A DNA stretch of 64,000 nt, taken from assembly GCA_963789515.1 (NCBI GenBank), contig CAWBKW010000004.1, positions 496,001-560,000 on the forward strand, read 5' to 3'. Positions 31,814 through 40,048 of this stretch are shown here, in pieces. Source of the DNA: JBAXEO01 sp963789515. GTDB taxonomy: Bacteria > Actinomycetota > Coriobacteriia > Anaerosomatales > JAAXUF01. The stretch's first letter is position 1. Each line of letters starts with the position of its first letter. The notes beneath the pieces are model-generated. The model made no database searches and was not told the DNA's origin. It saw nothing but the letters and a program-made list of their open reading frames with translations. A program made the translations under genes and the position numbers.

Positions 31814-32708
31814 GTGCACGATTCGAGGGCGACAAGACTGTGGGCGGCGGCGGTGTTGCCACTGGCGGCGGTGCGTTTCTGTCGGAGCGTATTCGCCCCC
31901 GCCCTCTTGGGATCCGATGCTCATGCTGAACGTCACGCTCAATGCCAGCAACCAGCTCGCCGTGGAAACCACCCCTTACATCATCCGCCTGACCGTCGCG
32001 CCCGGCGCCTTTGATTCGACCAACAAGACCTACGATCTCTCCTTCGTGACGTTTGATCCCGCTCAGCCGTATGCCGTCCTGAACGGCACGGCCTACAGCC
32101 GCGTGTTGGGCTGGTACGACCAGGGAACAACCGGGGCGAACGGCGATGATTTCTACGCCACCTACGCTGCCCAGCTCAACGGCAACTACGTCTGGATCGA
32201 GAAGACCGGCGGTTCGCCCGAACTGAAAACCTATTTCATCAACGAGGACGTCACCGGCGATCCCGGCACGCCCTACACCCCGATCTTCGGCACGGATGGC
32301 AGCTCCCCCAAATGGCGTTGGGACGGGAAAATGGATCACAACGCCTACGCCGTCGCTTTGCAATACCTCACCACCCCGAACCAGCTCTTCACCGCCACCT
32401 ATCATCTCTACATCGGCGACGCCGCCGGAAATCCCGTCGCCGGCTACGGCGACACCACCACGACCTGGCGCTGGCAAGGCCCGGCCGTCGCCGTCGTGCC
32501 GACGCTCGGCATCGCCCGAACGAATGCGCAAGTCGTCATATCGTGGCCGCCCACGGTGACGAATCTCACGCTCGTAGCCGCGGATTCGCTGACGACAACC
32601 AACTGGGCGGCCGTGACCAACCCGTCCTTCCCGCTGAATGGGAAAACCGCCGTCATCCTCGATCCCGCCGCCGGTCAGCAATTCTTCCGCCTCCGTCTGA
32701 ATCCATGA
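31814..32708 (+). CDS. Exported paralogue 2 of the 31-33.5 kb set, one frameshift
   Basis: A GTG at 31814 opens a signal-like stretch (RATRLWAAAVLPLAAV); after a shift near 31900 the frame is clean to TGA 32708. Conserved with the first paralogue: MLMLNVTLNASNQLAVE, FDPAQPYAVLNGTAYSRVLGW, NYVWIEKTGGSPELKTYF, IFGTDGSSPKWRWDGKMDHN, AYAVAL, ATYHLYIGDAAGNPVAGYG. In place of a PEP-CTERM tail it ends with a ~75-residue module (VVISWPPTVTNLTLVAADSL ... FFRLRLNP) shared with other exported proteins here. Its stop overlaps the next start (ATGA), so the two are translationally coupled. Function unknown. Confidence 0.65.
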
Positions 32709-33532
32709 AACGCACCCTCACTTGCCTTGCGCTCGCGGCCTTCGCCGCCTCGGCTTCCGCCGCCGTGCTCACCAACGTCCCGATGCAAGGCGGCATGTTG
32801 ATGCCTGAGGTCTGGTACCACGCCGACACCGACACGGTGACAGTGGATCTCTCCCACATCCTCGTCACCGCGCAACTCACACCGCTGTTGGTCAGCAATC
32901 CCAACGACAGTTTCTCTCCCGACGACCCGTGGTTTGATGCGCTGGATCCCAGCCGACAGGGCCTGGCCTTCAGCCGCCGTTACGGATTCGATATGCATGC
33001 CATGACCGACTACCTGCCCTATAACCGGGAACTCTGGATCCGCAAACTCTACGGCTCGCCCGACCTGGGCATCTACGACTACCACGAAAGCACAACGCCG
33101 AAAGCATGGACGCCGATCTTCGGCACGGCGGGCACGAGCAACGCGACCGTATTGGAGCGGCCTGATGTGGCACGTCGGCGTCACCGCGCCGCCCGGCACC
33201 AACACCTACACCGCCACGTTCGAAGTCTATGTCCTCGATACCGATACGGGACTCGAAGTTCCCGGGTCCAGTTCCGGGCCGTTTGACCTGAACTGGACGG
33301 ACGTGCCCGATGGCCGGCCGCAACTCAACATCGCCGCAGCGGGGTCCGGCCGAGTCCGACTCACCTGGCCGGCTGGCGCCACCAACTGGACGCTGGTGTC
33401 GGCCCCCACGCCAATCGCGTCCAGCCTGGTCCGCCGTCACCAACGCGCCCGTGACCCTCAGCAACCAGCTCACCGTGACGCTCAGCGCCACGGAAATCCG
33501 CCCAGTTCTTCCGCTTGAAACTCAACCGATGA
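32705..33532 (+). CDS. Exported paralogue 3 of the 31-33.5 kb set, frameshifts
   Basis: MKRTLTCLALAAFAASASAA is a clean signal peptide. The body keeps the family pattern with its own His-rich variations: MPEVWYHADTDTVTVDLSH, DALDPSRQGLAFSRRYGFDM, ELWIRKLYGSPDLGIYDYHE, WTPIFGTAGTSNA, LMWHVGVTAPPGTNTYTATF, EVYVLDTDTGLE. The C-terminal module is again WPAGATNWTLVS...FFRLKLNR, with shifts near 33150, 33425 and 33500. ATGA overlaps link it to the gene before and to the pseudopilin gene after. The His residues could bind metal, but this is speculation. Confidence 0.65.
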
Positions 33533-34253
33533 AAACGCTCAAAACAGTGACGCCTGGTCCGGCCATACCGCTGCCGCCATCCGCCCGGCGGCAACGCCAC
33601 GGATTCACGTTGATCGAACTGCTCGTCGTCATCGCGATCATCGCCATCCTGGCAGCCCTCTTACTGCCCGCGCTTAGCCGCGCGAAGGAATCCGCCACGT
33701 CCATCCAATGCCTGAATCAGTTGCGGCAGATCTCGCTGGCCACCCGCCTCTATGCCGAGGACAACGAGGACCTCTTCCCGCGCAGCCAGCACTCCGCCTT
33801 CGCCAACCGCCAGCTCCCCTGGGAACGCGCGCTCGCCCCGTTCCTGGGCGTCAGTGGCGGCACGACCACATGGACCAATCTGCTCCGGGGCCTCTACCAT
33901 TGCCCCAACGACAAGCCGCCCGGCCATTTAAGCTACGGGCTGAACTACTACTTTGAGGTCGGCGAGGACGACGATTACCCCGGCAAGCCGCAGACCTGGC
34001 GCAAGCTTTCGCCAGATCCCCAAACCGTCGAGCACGATCATGTTACACCGAAGTCAGTGTCGCCGCCGACCACGTCATGCCGGCGCTGGGGTGGTTGACG
34101 GTCGCCGACGCGGAGAATGAAGTCGCCTCGCAGCGCCACAAGCAAAAATCCAACTACGCCTTCGTGGACGGTCACGCCGCCGCACTCAAGCTTTCGGCAA
34201 CCTTCGACCCGGCCAGGAAAGTCGATTTGTGGAACCCCTCCCTCGCCCCGTAA
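33529..34253 (+). CDS. Pseudopilin-like protein with H-x9-DG-type tail, one frameshift
   Basis: The start overlaps the previous stop (ATGA). After a leader (RQRHG) the sequence reads FTLIELLVVIAIIAILAAL with LLPAL following, the prepilin cleavage/methylation motif, then SRAKESATSIQCLNQLRQIS. Such proteins are numerous in Planctomycetes and Verrucomicrobiota. A shift near 34040 leads to the C-terminal half with SNYAFVDGHAAALKL, the H-x9-DG-like signature. Processed by a prepilin peptidase, it probably sits in an inner-membrane pseudopilus or serves as a secretion or surface component. Overlap with the three exported paralogues suggests it helps present them. Length about 240 residues. Confidence 0.75.
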
Positions 34254-34363
34254 GAAGGCTGTCCGCAACGTCCGGGTTCTAGCGCACAGGTGCGCGTCGC
34301 CAACGGAACCCGATCTCAGGATGCACAGTTAGACTGGTTCGATTGTCGGGTACCCAGCCGCAC

Positions 34364-35077
34364 TCAGCGGTTGGTTACGGACTCGGCGGGGCTGGGAGTT
34401 GGCTCCGGTGCCGCTTTCGATGTTTGCGCCAGGAGGTCCTGCACAGCCTGCTTCTGCTCGGGGGTCAGGTCAGGATTCTCCAGGAGAACTTTCAGCTCAC
34501 TGACAACTCGGTCGTAATCGCCGATCTGGAAGGCGATGAGCGCGGCATCGTAGCCCTCCTTGAGAGCCTGGCCCGCCCCGGCGAAGGGGCTCGCCAGTGA
34601 CTTTCGCGTAAACTCGGCACCCCCCGGTCGCGTGTCGTTCGTGCCGGTCGTAAGACTGGACTCGGATGCCGCTTTCAATACCTGTGTCAGCAGATCCTGC
34701 ACGGCCCGTTCCTGCTCGGGAGTCAGGCCGGGCGTCCCCGCGAGGAGGCGAAGTTCACCCGCGGCTCGAGCGTAGTCGCCAGCTTGGCAGGCGACCAGCG
34801 CGCGGTTGTAGCTCTCGGCCAGAGCGGAATTCGTCTGGGCCATGGGGCTCGCCAATGACTTTCGGGTGAATTCAGCCGCCCCGGAAAGTGCTTCATTAGT
34901 AGCCATAACCGGCCCCGGTTCCGCTGGCGCTGCCGCCGCCGATCCCTCAGGCGCAGGGGCGGGCGCTGCGGTTTCGTCGGCCACCGGCTGGCTCCCGGTT
35001 TGAGATTTGCCGCAGCCCGCCGTCGCCAGCGCCGCGGCTAACGCAAACGCCACCATCGGGTTGTGCGATACCTTCTT
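34364..35077 (-). CDS. Lipoprotein with two tandem repeat units
   Basis: MKKVSHNPMVAFALAAALATAGC is a lipoprotein signal with lipobox ATAGC; the frame is also open to 35116. After an Ala/Pro-rich linker come two ~65-residue copies: AEFTRKSLASPMAQTNSALA ... QAGDYARAAGELRLLAGTPG ... LTPEQERAVQDLLTQ, and the same pattern again (AEFTRKSLASPFAGAGQALK, QIGDYDRVVSELKVL, LTPEQKQAVQDLLAQ). The helix periodicity with Ala/Tyr/Leu spacing looks TPR-like. It probably faces the periplasm, attached by lipid. Function unknown. The frame is intact and the codon use matches its neighbours. It converges on the pseudopilin operon. Confidence 0.75.
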   Translation of the reverse strand, partial: KKVSHNPMVAFALAAALATAGCGKSQTGSQPVADETAAPAPAPEGSAAAAPAEPGPVMATNEALSGAAEFTRKSLASPMAQTNSALAESYNRALVACQAGDYARAAGELRLLAGTPGLTPEQERAVQDLLTQVLKAASESSLTTGTNDTRPGGAEFTRKSLASPFAGAGQALKEGYDAALIAFQIGDYDRVVSELKVLLENPDLTPEQKQAVQDLLAQTSKAAPEPTPSPAESVTNR

Positions 35078-35223
35078 CATTCCGTAAATGCGAGCCGCAA
35101 TCCGCACGATTCGCACTTAGCGCGATGGCGTCGGGAGGAGGAATTCTCCATGCGACGAGACTCATCTATTGCGCTTCCAGCGCCTTGCTAACCGGGCGAT
35201 GGTTGCCAGCATCATCCGCTAGA

Positions 35224-35895
35224 TCAGGCCACCTCCGCCTCGGCCACAATCGAATCGCTGACGGCCTCAGCCCCGGGCAGGGCGGGTCTGACGGCTCGTG
35301 TCTGCTGCGCCACGCGCCGGAGCGTTGCCGCGCATGCCGACCCCGTTCGAGTCGCCCCACGTCCTTGGACGAACTCCACACTCGGCACGCTTATGCCGCC
35401 CCGGCCAGGCACCGCAGGGACCTTGGCCGCCGCCACTGCCGAACCCAGAACGCACGCCCAGTGCGGCAGAGATCGCGGCTTCTGCCGGTCCACAAAGATC
35501 TTTAAAGCCAGGGGGAAATCGAGGTCCCGTTGTATCCACACGCTGAGCTGAGAACCGCCCGGATCCTTGCACACCGCGCAAGGAATGCAGGCCCACACCA
35601 GCCGTTTGACAACCCGTTCAAGGTCCTCGAGATCTGTGGAGGAAGCTAACAGTTTCATTCTTGAAAACGAGTCGCCTCTGGCGCGGGACCCGGCGTCCGC
35701 GACGTGGAGCCGGGTGCGTTGTGGCTCCGGGCGGCTTGCCCCGGTGGAATTGCCCAGGGCCTCAATGTTCCGAATGCCCGCCAACCACAGCCAACCCGCC
35801 ATCCCCAGGAGCAGAGAACTCAGCACCAGGCCAATCATAACTTCGACCAGCACCGTGCCACCGGACCTTCTGGTGAATAATAATCGAGTCTTCAT
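35224..35895 (-). CDS. Pseudopilin-like protein, probably frameshifted
   Basis: The N-terminus SGGTVLVEVMIGLVLSSLLL has the hydrophobic helix with Glu at position 5 after a short leader, as in PulJ/PilW-type minor pseudopilins. The next residues (GMAGWLWLAGIRNIEALGN) fit too. After about residue 55 the composition becomes Arg-rich and unfamiliar, so a frameshift near 35730 is likely. A later stretch (VKRLVWACIPCAVCKDPGGS, SVWIQRDLDFPLALKIF) again looks like protein. It lies between the lipoprotein and the GAPDH gene; no other secretion genes are adjacent. Confidence 0.5.
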   Translation of the reverse strand: MKTRLLFTRRSGGTVLVEVMIGLVLSSLLLGMAGWLWLAGIRNIEALGNSTGASRPEPQRTRLHVADAGSRARGDSFSRMKLLASSTDLEDLERVVKRLVWACIPCAVCKDPGGSQLSVWIQRDLDFPLALKIFVDRQKPRSLPHWACVLGSAVAAAKVPAVPGRGGISVPSVEFVQGRGATRTGSACAATLRRVAQQTRAVRPALPGAEAVSDSIVAEAEVA

Positions 35896-36064
35896 AATCG
35901 AACTTCATTTCTCTGGGATCGACTATACTCCCACGACGATTCTGAACAATCGGGGCAAGGCAGGATCTTCCCACAGGTGGAACCTCGTAATCCAGCCACG
36001 GGCAATCCCCGGGGCCCGAGACAAGATTGCTTTTAGGGCCCGCTGCGGCTTCAATCCACCGCAA

Positions 36065-37710
36065 ATGAACGCGTCACCTTCCCCGAACCTCGCTGGACGA
36101 TTAACCGAGGCTTTCCCCACTGCTGGCCAGATCCCGGCGGAATGCCGCCTGGACACCCGCAGCTATGAACGCCTGTTTTTGATCAACGGCGAAATCCGCG
36201 AATGGACCGGACCGCTCGCGGAGATCAGTTCGCCGATCTGCCTGCGCGACCGCGGCGCGCTCCGCCGGCCCGTCATCGGCAGCGTGCCGGCGATGGACGA
36301 GGCGGCGGCCCTGGCGGCTCTCGAAGCCGCCGCCCGCGCGTGGGATGACGGGCGCGGCCATTGGCCGACGCTGACCGTGTCGGCCCGCATCGAGGCGGTG
36401 GAGGCTTTTGTCGTCCGCATGCTGGCCGTGCGCGACGAGGTGGTGAAGTTGCTCATGTGGGAGATCGGCAAGAGCCTGGACGACAGCCGCAAGGAGTTCG
36501 ACCGCACCGTGGATTACATCCGCAAAACCATCGAAGCCCTGAAGGACATCGACCGCAGCGGCTCGCGCTTCAGCCTCGATGGCGGCGTGATCGCCCAGGT
36601 GCGCCGTGCGCCGCTCGGGGTGTGTCCTTTCCATGGGGCCGTTCAATTATCCGCTGAACGAGATTTACACCACGCTCATCCCGGCGCTGATCATGGGCAA
36701 CACGCTCGTGGTCAAGACGCCCAAGTTCGGCCGGCTGCTGCACCAGCCGTTGCTGCGCGCGTTTGCCGAAAGCTTCCCGCCGGGGGTCGTCAATTTCCTC
36801 TCGGGCGCGGGCTCGGAGATCATCGGCCCGATCATGAAGAGCGGACGCATCAACGCGCTGGCGTTCATCGGTTCGAGCCGGGTGGCCGACATCCTCAAAC
36901 ACCAGCATCCGCAGCCGCACCGGATGCGCTGCATTCTGGGGCTGGACGCCAAAAACCCGGCGTTGATCCTGCCGGATGCCGACCTGGACGTGGCGGTGAA
37001 GGAATGCGTGACGGGCAGCCTCAGCTTCAACGGCCAGCGTTGCACGGCGTTGAAAATCCTTTTCGTGCACGAATCCATCGCGCCGGCATTCCTGGAGAAG
37101 TTTTGCGCCGCCGTCAACGCGCTGCCCTTCGGGATGCCCTGGGACAAGGACGTGAAACTCACGCCGCTTCCGGAGTTTGACAAGGCCAGGACGCTGAACG
37201 CCTATGTGGAGAACGCCGCGGCGGCCGGCGCGCAAGGTGATCAACGCCGGTGGCGGCACGCATGTGGAGACGCTCTATTTTCCGGCGGTGGTCTATCCGG
37301 TGGCGCCGAAAGCCGAGCTGTACCACAAGGAACAATTTGGCCCCGTGGTGCCGGTCTGCTCCTATCGAGACGAGCGGGAATTTCTGGATTATGTGGTGCG
37401 GTCGAATTTCGGGCAGCAGGTGAGCGTATTCGGCCGTGACCACCAGCGCGTGGCCCGGCTGATTGCCCCGCTCGCCAACCAGGTCTGCCGCATCAACCTC
37501 AACTGCCAGTGCCAGCGCGGGCCCGACACGCTGCCGTTCACGGGGCGGAAGGATTCCGCCGAGGCAACGCTGTCCATCAGCGACGCGCTGAAATGTTTCT
37601 CGATCCGTTCGCTGGTTGCGGCGCAATCCACGCCCGACAACCGGCAGTTGATCCAGGACATCGTGAGCGGGCGGCACTCCAGTTTTCTGCACACCGACTA
37701 CCTGCTTTGA
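36065..37710 (+). CDS. NADP-dependent glyceraldehyde-3-phosphate dehydrogenase (ALDH type), frameshifts
   Basis: ATG 36065 starts an about 548-residue aldehyde dehydrogenase of the GapN-like branch. Diagnostic stretches are FNYPLNEIYTTLIPALIMGN (cofactor region), LGLDAKNPALILPDADLD, the catalytic cysteine in SLSFNGQRCTALKILF, QFGPVVPVCSYRDE, and INLNCQCQRGPDTLPFTGRK. The replacement of the usual ELGGK by GLDAK agrees with other bacterial members of this branch as I remember them. The enzyme oxidises glyceraldehyde-3-phosphate directly to 3-phosphoglycerate, yielding NADPH and no ATP, in the cytoplasm. Single-base shifts near 36630 and 37235 split it. It appears monocistronic. Confidence 0.85.
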
Positions 37711-38226
37711 GGGAGGCTGGGAGAATCCGCGAGACCCGGAAGCCCGGCGGAAGCCCAATCATTGCCCAGGTGATTCGCCCCATGGTGCTCCCGGTGAATT
37801 CCCTGGGCGCTCGCCACACTACGGATTACCGACCACTGATCACCGCACCTGGCTTCCGCCGTCCCATCTCAGCTTCCATCTCTCCCTGCGGCTCCCTCAA
37901 CCCTCAACGATCAACGATCGACCCTTTGTTGGCGGGCCTCCGCGCGAGGTCGCCAAATCGGCCGCCCGACCGCCGTAGTGCCTCGTACGTACTGTACTCT
38001 TTGCCGAGCCGTCGGGTCTCTCTCTGCTTCATAGAACCGTAGTTTTCTGTTATAGGATACAGCAGTAAGCGCACCCATAGCGCAGGGATGCAACACAAGC
38101 CGATTGAAGAAACTGGTGGCGTGTCTGGGCGTTGAAGTCACCGCTTGCCCGCCTCCGCTCGAAGCAATCCCGCTTGCCGCATCCCGGCTCTGGCAAACAA
38201 AACAGAAAGAACAGAAACAGTAGTAT
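37711..38226. other. Intergenic region
   Basis: This 516-base stretch between the GAPDH gene and the exported two-repeat protein has no credible gene. A small direct repeat (CAACGATCAACGATC) lies near 37910. The AT-rich part at 38040-38060 (TTTTCTGTTATAGGATACAG) could hold the promoter of the downstream gene. Confidence 0.5.
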
Positions 38227-39003
38227 ATGAAAAGAAAAGTCGTTATATCGGCTTGCGGGGCGCTCGCTCTGCTGGCCGTGGGCAGCCTCGGCCTGTCCTC
38301 AGCCCGGGCCGATCAGGTAGTGCCGGTAGCCTGCAAGATGCCGGTTCATGTCAAATGCAACGTCAACGAGAGTGGTTGCTACAACAATCCCGGACCGACG
38401 ATCACGCTGGATGGGGCCATCACGCTGGGCGGACTTGGGGCGAACCTGATATTCGAAAACAACCTCAAGGGGACCCACTCGGCCCTCGTTGAGACCTGGG
38501 CCACCAACATCGCGCTGGTGCCTCTTGGCAGCGCCATCATCATTCCCAAACAGCCCGTCCTGGGCGGCGTGGGCGGCAATCCCCACATCTACCTGCAATT
38601 CCTCGATGGCAAGTGCAAGCCGCTGACCGAGGAACTCTACCTGGGACGTTGCGTCCAGGGGCTGTCCCTTGAGGGCGACTTCCTCAATGATGTCGTTGGG
38701 GCCACCACCATCCGCACCGAGGGATGCAACAACAGCCCTGGCCCGGTGATCACCATGGGCGGTCAGATCACGCTGTCGGGCCTCAAAGCCCGCATCCTCT
38801 TCCGCAACAATGTCAAAGGCACCCACACCGCCCAGAGATATTCCGACGTGGACATCATCATTGAGGGCACGCCGGTCACCATTCCCAAATCGCCCCACCA
38901 GGGCGGCGCCGGCGGCAATCCGCTGGTCCTGTTGCAGTTCCTGCAATGCGACGAGACCCCGATTGGCGACCTGTTCCTCCTCGGCCGTTGTAACAAGCTC
39001 TAG
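38227..39003 (+). CDS. Exported protein made of two tandem ~105-residue repeats
   Basis: MKRKVVISACGALALLAVGS ... SSARA is a signal peptide; the frame is intact (258 residues). Two homologous halves follow, each with the order C..N.PGP.ITL.G.ITL, GL.A...F.NN.KGTHTA, then IPK.P..GG.GGNP, LQFL and LGRC. The first has Cys in CKMPVHVKC, GCYNNPG, GKCKPL and LGRC; the second has GCNNSPG, QC and LGRC, so disulfides are plausible. I do not recognise the family. Strong repetition and an exported beta-rich look suggest a surface or periplasmic structural role. It has its own terminator and appears monocistronic. Confidence 0.75.
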   Translation: MKRKVVISACGALALLAVGSLGLSSARADQVVPVACKMPVHVKCNVNESGCYNNPGPTITLDGAITLGGLGANLIFENNLKGTHSALVETWATNIALVPLGSAIIIPKQPVLGGVGGNPHIYLQFLDGKCKPLTEELYLGRCVQGLSLEGDFLNDVVGATTIRTEGCNNSPGPVITMGGQITLSGLKARILFRNNVKGTHTAQRYSDVDIIIEGTPVTIPKSPHQGGAGGNPLVLLQFLQCDETPIGDLFLLGRCNKL

Positions 39004-39036
39004 CTCAACGGCCCTCTCGTATCCGAGATGACAGAG

Positions 39037-39068
39037 GGCCACCGGGCAACCGGTGGCCTTCTCCTTTG
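39037..39068 (+). terminator. Intrinsic terminator after the two-repeat exported gene
   Basis: GGCCACCGG, loop GCAA, CCGGTGGCC form a 9-bp perfect stem starting 34 bases after the stop, followed by TTCTCCTTTGGT. The GNRA-type loop and T-rich tail fit intrinsic termination. Confidence 0.8.
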
Positions 39069-39572
39069 GTCACTGATTTCAGATCGGGGTTCTGTTCCAG
39101 GTAGAAATCGGCCGAAGGGAACGGCCAGGAAATCACCGCCTTGTTGGTGGTGGTCAGGCTGATGCTGAGCGGCGGTACGGTCACGTATTTGACGGTAGCG
39201 TCCACTGCCAGCGCGAGGGCGTTGTCATCATTGGTCTCGCCCCCGTCGTATCGATTGGTCCACAAAGCCGCGCCCACGCTCGAATATTTGATGGTCAGGA
39301 AATCGTAGCTGTTATTGTTGTGCCGACGTGCCTGCCACCACCACGTTGCCGCTCGCATCGAACGCTACGGCCTGCGCGTCGCCATACCCTTTGATGGCGC
39401 TCATCGAAAAGCCCGTCACGCGCCAAGCGAGGCACGCCTGCGGTGCCGAAGCTCCCAGCGAAGGCGGGAGTGCCGCCGGCATCCCAGCCTGCTTCCAAGG
39501 GCCATCAGGCCCGTGCTTCTCCCCGAACACAGCGGGGTCATAGAGTTCGGTTGTCTGGTTGTCAGGGGTCAA
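39069..39572 (-). pseudogene. Fragment of an SBBP/propeller-type exported protein
   Basis: Two frames give GDAQAVAFDASGNVVVAGTS, then YDFLTIKYSSVGAALWTNRY, DGGETNDDNALALAVDA (the SBBP repeat pattern), and a C-terminal start TTNKAVISWPFPSADFYLEQNPDL. The C-terminal module breaks off at the neighbour's terminator, without its FFRL end. The N-terminal side is replaced by unrelated sequence (residues like PPSLGASAPQ). It is therefore a relic of a larger gene cut at both ends. Confidence 0.55.
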
Positions 39573-39650
39573 AGAGCTCCCTCAGGAGCGGCATGTGTAT
39601 ACCCACCCCATCAGCGAATGCCCGCAAGCTCCGTTAGGAGCGGCATGTGG
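39573..39650. repeat. Short palindromic repeat in two copies
   Basis: GAGCTCCCTCAGGAGCGGCATG and, 50 bases on, a copy containing AGCTCCGTTAGGAGCGGC form two related palindromes. The second is shared in inverted form with 25247-25269. They lie at the broken ends of two pseudogenes. Confidence 0.55.
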
Positions 39651-39981
39651 ATGGCTTAAGGCGCGGGGTGGTGCCTTTCCGTGCCGTTCCTAACCGAGCT
39701 TTGGCGCCCGTGCCGGTGAGGATGGCCTGTCCCTCGGCCACCGCCCCGGTCGTCCGCTGCGTCACCGGCACCCGCATCTGCGCCTGCTCGCCGGCCGTGA
39801 TCGCCAGCGGCCCGGTCACCGTCACGTGCCGGCCGTTGTGGGCCACGATGCCGACCGGGTCAATGGTGTTCATTGAAATCTTCGCGAGGGCCGTCCGGGC
39901 GACGAAGACGCCGGCCAGGGTCAGCACAATGGCCGCCGGCACGAGCCATTGCTTGTCTTGTTTAATGGATGGAATGGTAAT
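39634..39981 (-). pseudogene. Truncated copy of the small HNGRHVTVTGPLA-type protein
   Basis: It matches the protein at 42990-43423: IKQDKQWLVPAAIVL, NTIDPVGIVAHNGRHVTVTG, PLAITAGEQAQMRV, QRTTGAVAEGQAILTGTG. After that point the other copy has about 55 more residues, but here the frame runs into repeat DNA and stops. The start is unusual: AAAGGAG is followed 8 bases later by ATT and not ATG, so either ATT is used or the base is an error. It lies 67 bases after the stop of the NHL/adhesin gene. Confidence 0.55.
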
Positions 39982-40048
39982 GGTAACTGCTCCTTTCGGT
40001 TGATGTCTTTTTAGTCTTGTCCTCTGGTGCTGGTCAGGTTTCGCATGT

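Noticed and set aside
36065..37710. Loss of the catalytic Glu in the dehydrogenase (GLDAK for ELGGK)
   Set aside because: The GLDAKNP form agrees with other members of this GapN-like branch as I know them, so it is probably not a defect.
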